Source: Acephala macrosclerotiorum (taxonomy: Eukaryota; Ascomycota; Leotiomycetes; Helotiales; Mollisiaceae). Taken from it: DNA of 64,000 nt. Shown here one piece after another: positions 34,699 through 46,100 of the stretch (its first letter is position 1; each line of letters opens with the position of its first letter). A program made the position numbers and the translations under genes. Below the pieces are notes generated by a model, which saw only the letters and a program-made list of their open reading frames with translations, was not told where the DNA came from and did not search any database. Where the stretch lies: the NCBI GenBank assembly GCA_014904845.1, contig MU119215.1, positions 186,001-250,000 of the forward strand, in the 5' to 3' direction.

Positions 34699-36780
34699 AT
34701 GTTCTCAAAATACGATTTAAACGTTGAGAAACGTATAATACAAACTATCGAAGAATTTGCGATCGCGCTGGGCCTAAATTGGACCGATTTGACTGAGAAA
34801 TATAAGGTCTTGTACTAGCGATTGATTCGACGGAAGAATAGTACACTCGCCAATAATTCGAATAGAGGACACAATAGATTAACTACAAATGAGTAAGAAG
34901 CTGCTTTAATAGCTTATATTGATAACTGCGAACGCCGCGGGTTCAATTGTAGGCACCGAGACATCGAGAAAGCGGCGAGAGAGCTTTTGAAAGATGAGAA
35001 CGGAAATTAAGTCAAAGATCTTTACTCTAATTAAATAGTACGTTTCTGTTTACGATATCCTGAGTTTGGAAAGCGTAAATTACAATCGATCGCGACAAAA
35101 AAAAAAGCAGTACATAATATAAATGATATAGTGCAATAATTTGAGAGTATATAAAAAAATGTCAAAAAATTTAATATTTGCGATAGAGATTGATTCAATA
35201 TGGATAAAACGGGCTTTCGAATTGGTATAAGCAAAAGCGAATTGGTTTTCGTACGACAAGATCAAGCGAAGTATAGAAAGACTTTCATTGCAAATTTTAA
35301 GAACAGAGATTTGATTACAATAGTATATTGCATTTCCTTTGTTGAATACGCGATTTCGGTTTTTCTTCTCTTTGCGGCAGTATAGTATATAGACAATTGG
35401 TACGATAACGATCTCGACGGTAATATCTTTATTAGTACGATAAAAACAGAATATATTGATAATAAAAATACATTAAATTAAATCAAGTATTTCGATCGAT
35501 ATACTAAGTATAAAACAAAAAGCAAATATAGACTACTTATTTGTAATAAACATTCTACACATTATAATTACGATTTCCAGAGATATTGTAGAGACAATAA
35601 TATTATTTACTAAACTTTATTTGCGTATTTAACGCATATTATGCAATCTTTTGATATCGATTACTTTTAGACTTGCAAGTACTTCTATAGTCAAACTGTT
35701 AATAATATCGCGCGTCTTGAAAATATAATCTTTGAAAAAATCGACTTTTTAAACTATTAATAGAAAATTTACAATCAAACTTTTAAAGAATTTACGTATT
35801 AAAACGCGTTTCGCAAAATAAATTTCATTCTTTGAAACATTAATTTAATTCTTGCGAAAATAGTAGTATTCGAAGTTTTTAAAGTTATAGACTAAAAAAA
35901 GAAATATACTCTACTATTTACTTCTATTAAAACGAAAACTATTTCTCTCGAAAGTATACAATTTACGCTCAAGTATTGCGTAGATATTATAGTCTATCGT
36001 GATTTTATTCACGAGAAATTATATGAAAAGATGACTCAAAGAAATCCCATTACACTACGCACATTTAAAAGCAATAAAAAGTTAATAAAAAGTCTCGCGA
36101 TTAAAGTTTAAATTAATCGTCTCTACCAAAAGAAATTGCGCGATCGCACAAAAAAAAAAACTACTCGCGCGAGACGAAAAGATTGCAAAAAAAGACTACA
36201 AAAAAGTGGGAAAATAACAATAGTCAATGCTCGCAAGAAGCAAATAATCAAAAGAAAAAATAAAGAGAAAAAGAAGTAGAACAATAGAGAGAAAAAAGAC
36301 AAAACTACACGTAACAAATTCATCAAATAATTCAAAAAAATAGTACAAATTACTAAAAAGCGATAAAAAGTTTGATTAAATAGTATTTATTATAAAGAAA
36401 CTTATTGGAATAAACTAATAAATACTTTATATGAGTTTAATTAATTTGCAGAGAGCAAAAACTTATTTATCGAGTATTATTAATACGCTCGATCGATTAT
36501 TTCGGATTTTTATAGAAAGCGAATATAGTCAAAAATCAAAAAACTAAAAACTAATAACGATTATTTGAAAACTCTCAAAAACACTAAAATACTCGGTTTA
36601 TTTAACTTTTTTAACGTTAAAATAAATATACCAATTGCGCGCAAAAAAATTGCCAAATCAAGCGAATCAAACGAAATCGATAGCGAATTCGAACGCGCAT
36701 TAATCGACAACGGTTACTTTAACGACGAAACAATATTAATAGAAAATGAAAATAACTTTAAATCGAGTTTCTCGATGTAA
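34699..36780 (+). pseudogene. DDE_1 (pogo/Fot1) transposase, inactivated by stops
   Basis: One frame can be followed from ATG 34699 to the TAA at 36778-36780, about 693 codons, with many TAG/TAA codons but no frameshift. The N-terminus resembles the pogo helix-turn-helix (FALALGLNWTDL-like start, then IDNCERRGFNCRHRDIEKAA). The DDE domain shows FNMDKTGFRIG at 35196-35228, where the family has Asp-Glu-Thr-Gly-Phe, and LLICNKHSTHY at about 35537, where the family has an Asp. Both altered residues (Glu to Lys, Asp to Asn) are single G-to-A changes in TpG context, as are many stops in CpA/TpG context. The protein cannot be active. The tail is acidic and Asn/Lys-rich, as expected after RIP. Confidence 0.85.
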
Positions 36781-36849
36781 ATATCTTATTTATATTACGC
36801 GTAATTGAAAAAATAAAATTTTTCGAAGAATAACCTCATCTTTTAATTT

Positions 36850-36913
36850 TCGTATTAGTACTAAAATCGTATTACTGTGATTAACAAGCTTTAGCGAATC
36901 AGCGTTCAAGGTT
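36850..36913 (-). repeat. Right terminal inverted repeat of the pogo/Fot1-like element
   Basis: Reverse complement of the left end with 11 mismatches in 64 positions and no indel. Confidence 0.85.
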
Positions 36914-37226
36914 TAAAAGATTCGCGTCGCTTGTTTAAATCTAGAATAGTTTGACGATTACCTGATTGAACCTTTCCTTCCTCAAGTTTGTAAGTAAGAT
37001 ATGAAGGTGAGCATGACTGTGTACCAGAATAGGGAATAACCTTCCTTCTTCAACCTCTTTAGGAATATATCAACGTCCAGTATTAACAACCTTCTCGCTG
37101 CAAACTTAAATTCTCGCCGAGCTCCTTCTTGTTCGGATTCGTACTCGGACCCCAACGCCCAGGAATACAAACTCTTCAGAACCACATAAAACCAGCTCCT
37201 TCACCAAATTCAAGTACACACTAAAG
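36914..37226. other. Spacer between transposon and AKR gene
   Basis: About 310 bp that should hold the AKR promoter. No other element was recognised. Confidence 0.5.
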
Positions 37227-38177
37227 ATGGCGTCAAAGTCACTCCCAACAGCCAAACTTAACACTGGCGCCGAGATCCCTATGCTTGCATACGGAACCGG
37301 CACAGCTCTCTTCAAGACAAGCAACTACGATCAACTCGACCGCACTACAGTCGAATACATCAAGACTGCCCTCTCACTAGGATACTACCACCTAGATGGA
37401 GCCGAACTTTACAATACTGAGCCCGAAATCGGCGTCGCAATCAAGGAATCAGGCATCCCACGTGAGAAGTTGTTCATCACCACGAAGGTGAGCTTCCTCA
37501 ATTCCCCCCTCATATCCGTACAAAATCTCAGAACTGACAAATCGAAGGTCATCAACAACATCTCCAACATCTCAGCCGGTCTCGACGCCTCCCTCAAAAA
37601 GCTCGGTGTAGATCACGTCGACCTCTACTTAATTCATTCCCCCTTCTTCACCGACCCCGTCTCCAAGTCTGCCCTCCTATCCGCCTGGAAAGATATGGAA
37701 GCCGTCCAAAACTCCGGGAAAGCCAAAGCCATCGGCGTCTCTAACCACCTTCGGCAACACCTGGAATACATCCTCGAGATCGCTACCATCAAGCCCGTCA
37801 TCAATCAGTTAGAATACAATCCTTATTTGCAAAGAGAGGGCATTGTGGAGTGGGCGAAAGAGAGGGGTATTGTGACTGCGGCATATGGACCGTTGAGTCC
37901 GGTTACGAAGGCGAGACCGGGGCCGTTGGATCCTGTCCTCGAACGCCTCGCAAAAAAGTACGGTGTTTGTCAAGAAGCGATATTGTTGAGATAGACGATG
38001 CAGATGGGTGTTGTGGCGGTGACCACTTCCGGGAAGCGCGAGAGATTGGCTGGCTATCTCGAAGCTGCAAGTTTTGAGCTGAGCCAGGGTGAGGTGGATG
38101 AGATTACGAAAGTGGGAAAGACGAAGCACTTCAGGGGGAACAACTGGAAGCATGACTATGGAGACAGCAGGGAGTAG
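37227..38177 (+). pseudogene. Aldo-keto reductase with premature stop
   Basis: Exons 37227-37487 and 37548-38177 restore a protein of nearly full AKR length; the 60-bp intron is a multiple of three and also reads through. The family's catalytic residues are visible: Asp in YYHLDGAELYN with Tyr, Lys in FITTK, and His in YLIHSPFF. The cofactor side shows GVSNHLRQHLE and QLEYNPYLQ. At 37992-37994 a TAG interrupts AILLR-TMQMGVVAVTTSGK exactly where the family has Trp, so TGG has become TAG. The frame then continues to HFRGNNWKHDYGD and the expected stop at 38175-38177. The truncated 255-residue product loses the C-terminal NADP-binding end. The change is a TpG-to-TpA transition about 1.1 kb from the RIP-mutated transposon. 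A sequencing error is possible but the context favours a real lesion. Confidence 0.8.
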
Positions 38178-39178
38178 GTTGATTCTGTGGAGGGAAAGAG
38201 ATCCAGAATTCTGGAGGTATAGAAAGGTTGTTGGAGAACGCTATGCACAAGGCGACCTCAAACCCAGGCGGTTTCACATCAGATCTGTCTGCTCTGCCCT
38301 AGGAGCTATCTCCAAGTCTGACCTTACAATTTTGAGTTCTCTGGAAAACCGTCAAAGAGTTCAAGTGACAACATTTCTCCATCTTCAAGGCTTTCAAATA
38401 AAGTCTTCTCGGGTCTTCAGCTCGCGTACTTTCTCTTTCCCTCGTTTATGCTTGACTTCTCTCTGTCCTGCTTTGAAAAGACTCTGCATTCATTCTCTGC
38501 AAAGCTGCTTGCCCTCGAAAAAACAAACAAATAAGCCAAGGCACCACTTCACTACCATATTTTGCGGGGTTTTCCGCCTCCTGAGTCTCCCTTCAAAGTT
38601 TTCTCGGCTATCAAGTAAACCCCCCATCACCTTTCAAAAAAGGCATGGAAACGAGCAGCAAAGCAGATCTTAGTCAAGATATCAAAATCAGACTAGAAAC
38701 AGGCCTACGTGACATCCTTGACTTTTCGGGCCTCAAATTATAGGATAAAACAAGCTGCTAGTTATGCTAGGATTATGGTTCCTTCTAAGCATGGTCAACT
38801 ACTTCCTAATGAGATTTTATACCATTCCGCGCTGGTTTTTGGTTGTTGAACTTTATATATGGCTTTGGAATGGAACGGTCGGGGTGAGTTCAGCATAGGC
38901 AAAAGAGGGACTGCGAGTTCGCTTATGGTTGCAGTCTCCTTTTGATTCGAGATTTGTTTCGAGATTTGTTCAGACAACCTTGCTCTTTCATGCATCGAAA
39001 CTACGATTCGATCTTCTCGCCTTCGAAGCAAGGGAGGCCGAAGTTGGACTCCCTCCGCTTTGCATATCCAGATATAGTCTATCAGATCAAAAAGATCAAA
39101 TACCAAAAATCTAAACACCGAAACAAAAGTTTGATCGTTTGCCGTGAGCTTTTAGGTAGCGGCGAACGATCTAACAAC
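38178..39178. other. Intergenic spacer
   Basis: No gene is supported. At 39135-39173 sequence next to the tRNA-like element forms a 12-bp near-perfect stem (GATCGTTCGCCG with CGGCAAACGATC on the minus strand). Confidence 0.45.
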
Positions 39179-39251
39179 GGCTTCCCTGGGAATCGAACCC
39201 AAGAATTCCTTTCTTCGGTTTCAAGACGTATTACCGGTACACTAAGAAACC
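39179..39251 (-). pseudogene. tRNA-like sequence, probably a tRNA pseudogene
   Basis: 73 nt on the minus strand fold partly as a tRNA. Acceptor GGTTTCT pairs with GGAAGCC (with G-T pairs), D arm GTGT-ACCGGTA-ATAC, T arm TTGGG-TTCGATT-CCCAG. The A-box and B-box words are the same as in the tRNA-Glu at 8113. The anticodon arm is broken: the best stem has four pairs and the loop lacks the invariant T33, so no anticodon can be assigned. It is either a decayed tRNA (perhaps Gln-like) or the head of a tRNA-derived SINE. Confidence 0.6.
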
Positions 39252-40049
39252 AATCAAAAATTTCTTGTTTAAAATTATATATCTCATTGTGGTTTTTGTG
39301 TGGAAAAGGGAAATGGCTGCCGCGACGTATTGTGGATTGTGGCTGGTCGCTTGTTTCGGGGATAGTGCATATTGATCCCTCACTATTGAGAGAAATCTCT
39401 TCGTGTTGTGTCTTTCTGCTGTCCTGAGTGTTACTGCATTCACTTCCCGTATGGTTGTTCTTGCGATAAAATTGTCCCTATGTCACTTAAGTAAGTCGCA
39501 CAATGGCATTGTGTAAATTCTTGTCCTTCGTACTTGAAGCTTGCAGAACTGATTTGAAAATGCATTCAAGAGCCAAAAAAAAAAAAAAAAAAAACCTTAT
39601 TTAAATCTGTATATATCTTTTTTTCTTTGGTGGGAAAGGAAAAAGTGGCCACCGGGACAAAGACATCGGTTAGCCGCCTGCTTTGGGGATGGTGTATGTT
39701 GACCCTTTACTTTTGAGGGGAGAGATTTCTTGGGGATAGGGGCTATGGCTTTCCGCTGTCTTGAGGGTCGTTGCATTCAATGTCGATTTATGCATTGTTG
39801 AGGAAAGCTGCCTAGGATCTGCAATTGTCCCAGAGACACCAGAACAATGACAGAGAGCAAGAGCCGCAGAAAGGGAACCGACTATTGCAAATACTGGTCG
39901 CTCATAACCTCTTCAAGTCGCACACGAAGCAAGAGAAAGGCCTTTGTCTTAGCAATATCTCCACCTTGTGGCTTGAACTCTTCCTCTAGTCTATCGATGA
40001 CAAAGTCTAGCATGAACACCAGCCCCCAAATAACTCAGTCCTCTCTCCT
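39252..40049. other. Intergenic spacer holding two diverged direct copies
   Basis: Apart from the duplicated sequence listed next and an A20 run at 39557-39577, nothing is recognisable. Confidence 0.45.
39267..39840. repeat. Diverged direct duplication, two copies of about 220-240 bp
   Basis: Copy 1 (about 39267-39480) and copy 2 (about 39597-39835) share an ordered series of words: a TATATATCT start, GGAAA...TGGC, a GTCGCTTGTTTCGGGGATAG / GCCGCCTGCTTTGGGGATGG pair, TGTTGACCCTTTAC / TATTGATCCCTCAC, GAGAGATTTCTT / GAGAAATCTCTT, CTGTCCTGAG / CTGTCTTGAG and TTGCATTCA. Differences are numerous, with both transitions and small indels. It is an old duplication, possibly of a short non-autonomous element, with the A20 run just before copy 2. 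Confidence 0.6.
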
Positions 40050-41379
40050 CTACGCGCCAAAGACATTCTCATACCCTGTCAAGGTAAATCTATATTTAAC
40101 ATCGGTTTTGTGCAATCTCGTCAACGCATCTTTCAACCCCTCCTCCCCAATCTGCACCTCCTCAACCCAACTCTTTACCTCCTTCTCAACCGCCAAATCC
40201 AACATCCCAAGCACCTCCTTCCTACTCCCCAAATGACTCGCCCCAATCAAACACCCATTCCCCAAAATGTCTGACTCTTCACCACCTGTTCTTCTCCTTC
40301 AGGAAGTCCAACTGAGACCCAGCGGCCGTGAACGTCGAGCATGCTGAGATAGCGCTCGAGATCGAATCCTTCGGTTGAGCTGGCGATGTTGAGGATTAGG
40401 TCGAAGGTCATGATGTGCGGTTCGTTCCAGTCTTTATCTTGGGTGGCGATGAAGCCATCGGCGCCCATTTTGAGGGCGTCGGCTTCTTTGGAGTGAGAAC
40501 GAGAGATGACCCATACTTCTGCTCCGAGGGCTTTAGCAAATATGAGTCCGGTGTCCGGAAAGAAGAAAGAGTAAAATCAGTATACGCCTCTCGGAAATGG
40601 GCATCTTGAATGTGCTAAGGAGCCTTGGGAGATTTCAAAACATCGATGTCCCGATGGGGTGGGGACATTGACGTCCATTGGAGAGTTGACTAAGTCCAAA
40701 AGAGAGACTTACGATCAATGCCACCAAGACCTACGATGCCAACTTTCTTGCCTGGACCACAGCCATTTCTTACCAACGGTGAGTAAGCTGTCAGTCCTGC
40801 GCAGAGCATGGGTGCTGCTTGTATTGTTGGAAGTGCATCTGGGATTAGGAAGACCCAATGCTCGTGAGTCCTCATATGACTCGAATACCTTCCCTGACTA
40901 ACGATCCCCGTATCTGGCCACACGGCACCATATGTATCCAACTGCTTCCGACAATAAGTCTCATTATCGTTCTTGCATTGTTTGTAATCGAGACAGCTGT
41001 ATGATTGAGCTCCAACACCGATTTTTTGGCCGACTTTGACAAGTGTGACTTTGGGGCTAGTGCGGATTGCCGTCCCGACGATTTCTGATCTCGTCAGCTT
41101 CCTTACTGCTTCAAGTAAAAATGTTCCAGAACGGGATGGAAATTCGAGGGGTAACGGAAAGAAGGACCAAATACCATGACCAACACAAAGTGGGAAATGC
41201 TGTTCTCCCCACCCTCCACTTACGGTATGCAAATCGCTCGCACAAACACCACAAGCTGAGATCTTGATATCGACATCATAGTCTCCGAATGGCTTCGGTT
41301 GAAATTCATTCAGGTGAAACTCAGTCCATTTCTTAGGATCTTTGATCTGGAACCCCTTGAAAGTCTCGGGGTAGACCAT
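40050..41379 (-). pseudogene. Zinc-dependent (NADP) alcohol dehydrogenase, disabled
   Basis: Minus-strand exons 41379-41175, 41084-40713 and 40554-40050 encode a cinnamyl/Adh6-type alcohol dehydrogenase. Visible features are ISACGVCASDLH with a catalytic-zinc Cys, FPLCVGHE, the structural-zinc loop KNDNETYC and the Rossmann motif VGIVGLGG. Three defects are visible. (1) The 3' splice site of intron 40555-40712 reads GG where AG is required. (2) Near 40264-40267 one base is missing from an A4 run (T4 on the coding strand), which shifts the frame between KSQTF and LGNGCLIGASHLGS. (3) One structural-zinc Cys is Tyr (SCLDYKQC, codon at 40984-40986), a TpG-to-TpA change. Defect 2 alone might be a sequencing error, but the combination supports a pseudogene. 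It lies beside the broken AKR and OMT genes. Confidence 0.75.
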
Positions 41380-41846
41380 CTTGATTGGTTAAACGGGTGA
41401 AGCTTTGAGTGAGACGAGTTGAGGCAAGAATGCAAAAGTCACTTGGATTGTAAATGAAACCCGAATGAAGGAAACCCCAAATAATAAAAGAAAATTGAAT
41501 CAGAAAGAGGGACAAACTGGACCTTATATACATCTTAGGCTCGAGTCACGATAGCTCTCCAAGCCCCTGAATACAGATTCAAGAAGAAGAAGTTCTGGGT
41601 TGCTGTCTTCGAACGGAAGGCATGACTTGTGTAACCTGCATAGCTGCACTAGCCTGATACAGACTGGATGAATTTGACGAACTTTATTCGTCTTCTTCCC
41701 CTTCCCTTTCTCCATCAGCTGGGTCAAATTCTCAGATTCCGACGGTAGCGTTGAAACCTTGAGGAGAGTCCCATTGCTATGGGATATTGATTGGGACTAC
41801 AAGTGGGTCAATAGCGTCACCAATGCCCCAGTGAAGAACCTCACCG
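41380..41846. other. Spacer between divergent ADH and OMT remnants
   Basis: Probably a former shared promoter region plus the unrecognised N-terminal coding part of the OMT remnant (a frame with PLLWDIDWDYKW at 41774 may belong to it). Confidence 0.4.
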
Positions 41847-42835
41847 AAACCGGTACCTTACGAAATGGGTGGGAACAGGAGGAGCTCCCAAAACGGCCAC
41901 CGAACTGGCTGAGCTCACAGGAACAGATGAAGTCCTCATGAGGCAAACAGAACGCATGCTCAGACAAACATCTGGCCAATAACTCACCACCGAAACCGCC
42001 CTTGATACCTACACACCCATTGCCTGGGCCACAGCCCTTGCTACTGGCCAAGCCCTAGCATCCTGCTACGAAGAATTCTACGCCTAACTCAACAACCCGA
42101 TGTTCCGCTCCCTCCCCTACTTCTTTAAGAAAACCGGTTTCAAAACCCCAATCGATGTCAATGATTCCAACCGGCAATTCTGGAAAGGAACTCCTAACAA
42201 CTTGTTTCAAGATCTAGTTATCATCCTGAGATGGCGAGATCTTTTCGTGCGGCAGCGCAGCGTCATTCGAAATATAATTTGACGACTCGTGAGGTTTATC
42301 CTATTGATTCTATTGTTGAGGCGAAGATAGAGGGTATGCGTCTGGTTTTTGACGTTGGGGGAGCAAAGGTCATGATCTTGAGAAATTTCGTCTCAAGTGT
42401 CCAGAGATTCCAGAGGGGAGTCTGGTGTTATAGGATTTGCCGGGTGTGGTGAAGGATGTGAAGCTCGACAAAGTGATATCTGCTCAGGGATACGACATTT
42501 TTACCCCGCAACCTGTTCAGGGTGCTAGGGCGTACTTCATGCACAATGTGCTGCATGACTAGACGGACGATTTGGCGTTCAAGATCATCGAGAACATCGC
42601 AGGAGCTATGGAGAAAGGGTACCCGAGGCTGCTAATCCATGGGAGCCTGATTAGCAGCTCGAAGCCGCTGGTAAGAGTGACGACATCAAATTTGGCTATG
42701 ATGGCTTGTTTATTGGCGAAGGAAAGGACGGAGAATGAATGGGGCCAGTTGGTTGAGAGTGCTGGGCAGAAAGTTGTCAAGATCTGGAGACCACCGCATT
42801 CGGTTGAAGGTATTATCGAAGCGGAGCTGGCATGA
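41847..42835 (+). pseudogene. SAM-dependent O-methyltransferase remnant
   Basis: An O-methyltransferase of the fungal family-2 type can be followed through three frames. The first segment (about 41850-42200) reads PKTATELAELTGTDEVLM then TPIDVNDSNRQFW and carries TAA at 41980-41982 and 42085-42087. The second (about 42212-42363) reads HPEMARSF to the SAM-binding FDVGG. The third (about 42370-42835) reads GHDLEKFRLKCPEIPEG, DLPGVVKDV, GYDIFTPQPVQGARAYFM, HNVLHD and VRVTTSNLAMMA. It carries TAG at 42431-42433, where Gln is expected, and at 42560-42562, where Trp of the DW pair is expected. All four stops are one C-to-T or G-to-A step from Gln or Trp in CpA/TpG context. Two one-base deletions explain the frame changes. 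The 5' limit is uncertain. Confidence 0.8.
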
Positions 42836-43188
42836 AAGGAACCTTTTAAGCTTGCGGACAGACATACATGCATTGGATAGAAAAAGATGTACAAAGCAGA
42901 ACTTGATCCAACGCCTTTCTCTGCAGACGCTAGTCCTTGTAGGATGAATACTAAAGTTAATAGCCTTAAACAAACAACACTTCAACATAAGGTAATTATA
43001 CAAGTTTGGTTGCTGCAAAGTATTATAGCAACGATCCATGCAATTCCTCTGAAGAAACAAAGCAGACCAAGCAAATTCTGCTTGTACCAAAACTCCACAA
43101 CCCTAGACCGGGTATTTGAATAGTGTCGCGGAGATCTATGATACAATATCAAATACATCTCAACAAAAACAGAATCCGCTTCCTATCC
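42836..43188. other. Intergenic spacer
   Basis: Between the converging OMT remnant and the Nto1 gene. Nothing is recognisable. Confidence 0.5.
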
Positions 43189-46100
43189 TCATCTTCTGCT
43201 CTTTCCTTTCTTCTTCGCCTTGCCCTTCTTCGGCTTGGCTGGTGTAGCGACAACGACATTTCGGGCGATTTCTCCAGCTGCGAGATCCGCTCCTAAGCCC
43301 TTGAGATCATCATCATCCATTTCACTCAGATCCTCGCTGAAGCTTGACATGGCGTCTTTGCCAGGCACAAGGCTCGTACCTTCTGGTTGAAAGTCTTTCA
43401 CGTACCATGGGATACCTCCATTTGCTAGAATGTCGGCGTCAGTATTGGTATCGCCGTTAGAGACTGGTGGTGTTGGTGGCGCTGGCGGGGCAATATCAGG
43501 AGCTTGAACATGGCCGTTTGTGTCGGGAGGGGTGTTGGCGTTTTTGGTGCCGTTTGCTTTCAACGGGGAACTTTTATTCGCTCGAGTGACAGGACCGGTA
43601 TCGATCATATCATCGCCCAGAGTTGCAGCGACGATAGTGTTCTCACCTTCGCCGGATGCATCAACATCCTGCATCTCTACATCTCTAGTCGTTTCCTGGT
43701 CACCGTTCGTTTCATTGGAGTCCCGGTTCACCTCAATCATGCCATTGCTGTTGGCTTCGGTCATCTCAACGTCGGGCTCGGCCTCACGTTCACCAACAGA
43801 GCCATCGCCCAATGACACGGATATCGTATCGTTGCCTGCTTTGCCTGCCTCCAAGGCAGCATCGATTAATTGCTCAAACTGCTTGAGCTCCTTATTAACT
43901 GGCTTGCTACTAACCTCAGCCTCAGCGCGCACTGCAGCCTCGAGGACTGGCTGGACAGCTTTGACAATCCTCTTCGCTAGTCGTCTGCGCTCCTTCATAT
44001 CTAGAGGAGTCTTCTTGATGTTTGATGACCTCTCGAGTTCCTTGGAGGCTGCTGTTTCAGGCCTCGGAATCGGCTCATTGATGATTCCGTTCCTGAAGAC
44101 CTCGGCAAAATCAAGCGCGAACGAAGTGGCAGTGGTGTAGAAACGAGCGTCAACTCTCGCTTGAAGCTTAAGCAACGCATCTGTGAAGACTAATTTGATA
44201 TCAAGCCTGCGAATTGTTAGCCGTTCGTTCGATAAGTGGGCAGAGTACCTTACGCCAAAGCCTTATCAATGATAGGAGGTAACAATTTAGCGATGGGGAA
44301 ATAGATCGAATCGGCGACATCAACTTGCATTCGAATCGCAGCCACCTTTTCAGCCTCACGCTTGACGACATCCTCAGCTAGCTCTTTCAGCTTCTCCAGA
44401 TCTTTGACCAAGGTCTGCGCGAACTCTATACGCCGCTGAAGCCTAGGTCTACCGGCATGGCCCATGCCAGCAAAGTTCCTACGCGTAATCTCCATGGAAG
44501 AAAATGTCTCCATTTGCAGTTGCAAGCGCTTGAGCAAAGCCGCACCGCGTCGTGCTTCTCGCTTCAACGTCCAGTAACGACATGCGTCTGCAGCATACTC
44601 CTTACGCTTATGGATGGTGAATCGCTGAAGAGATTTCTCGACATTGTCAAAGCAGTACTTAGGAATAACAGGAGCACCAGAAGGGAGTTTCCAGATTGGC
44701 TTCTGAGGTTGGTTGCCCTTCTTCTTGCTATCGCCCAGGGCCAACGCCACCTTAGCACCTGTGAGTTGTGATTCGTCAGGCTGGTGTTCTGTGACAGCGT
44801 GCCGATGTGTGGCGGCCATAGCCAGGGCAGAAGCTTGGCTGTCAGCCCAAAGCCGTCCGCGCATAGTCCTCTTGTAATAACTTCTAGCTTCACGAGCGGC
44901 GCGAGCGACATTGTTCTCCTTTGCGTAATCTGAGGGGCAGTGCTTATCGCAGAATGCTTTCAATACAGTAGTACCATCGAGGATAGCAAGAGTACCATGC
45001 TGGTTTTTCATCTTCAGGAACAATCGAGCTCTCCTTGCGCATGTGACGTGGAAAGCTTGGTAGCAGTTTTTGTTACCACACTGGATGCAAGCACCCATTC
45101 TCTGCTGACAGAGGTAGCAGTTCAGTCTCCATCGAGTCTTGGGTACCTTCTCGACTTCCATAACTGGTTCCATGAAAGTGTGGTTGCCAAGGGAAACTTC
45201 TGGGATCCACATAGCACAGAGTAAATGTGCCCACTTTGAAGAGTTTGTCTGTTTGAATGCGCCGTCGGTATTTGGACAGAAGATGCATGTCTAGTGGTGT
45301 ATTAGCAATTGGATGACGCTCGTAGAAGAAAGTAACATACCGGGATACCTCGTCCAATCAATTGACACTTTCGACACAGCCATTGACCCTCTGGAATGAA
45401 TGGAACACCATAACACTCTTGATGCACAGCCAAGTCGCATCCATCACAGAAGACGATAGCGTTAGTATTCTCACAATCCCCGTCATCACAAATAGCACAT
45501 TTGCTATCCTGCTCCTCTCCAGCTTGAGGCTCCCCATTAACGGCAGCCGCCGAGCTTGACCGAGGTCGATGAGTCTGTGGTGGCTTAGGATTTGGCTTGG
45601 GTATGCGTTTCTCGAGTGCGTGCCATTCCTTCTCGATTTTTGTGATAGTGATCTCGAATATCTCCCGTGTGATTGGTTCAAAACTCAACGCTTTTCGCTC
45701 TGCGTTGTATGTCTCTAGCCACCTATCATCCTGTTCATCCATATCGTATTCAACACGCCCAACACCGCCACTTCCAAGGGTAACGATGCCTTCACCATCA
45801 CCCTTGTAACCAGGTCCAAGATCCAGATCTTCGTCCAGATTTCCGTCTGATACCTTGATGAGAGTTCGCTCCGGTCTAACAAAAATATCACTTTCTTGGT
45901 ATCCGACGTTTGCCATGGATTTATCCACGTATCGAACTAATCCGAGTGCCTTATCCTCAAAACGAGCCAGGGTATCAGTCTTTCTATAAGAAGGTTGTGG
46001 TAATGTCAACTTCTCTTTCGAGTGTATGTTGGTTACCGGGGGCATTAGTTTGAGAGTCTTCGGAGTGTTGAGATTGATGCTGCCCTTTCCAAGCTTTGCT

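Larger units (their letters stand above)
34581..36913 (+). mobile_element. Pogo/Fot1-like DNA transposon, RIP-degraded
   Basis: A 2,333-bp element is bounded by 64-bp terminal inverted repeats that match at 53 positions without gaps. It is flanked on both sides by TA (34579-34580 and 36914-36915), the target duplication of Tc1/mariner-pogo elements. The interior is strongly AT-rich compared with both flanks and encodes one transposase frame broken only by stop codons. Family is inferred from the DDE_1-type protein and the TA flank. Confidence 0.85.

Noticed and set aside
8347..39660. Shared word GGCCACCGGGA near 8345 and near 39651
   Set aside because: Only 11 bp match and the neighbours do not align; chance is sufficient.
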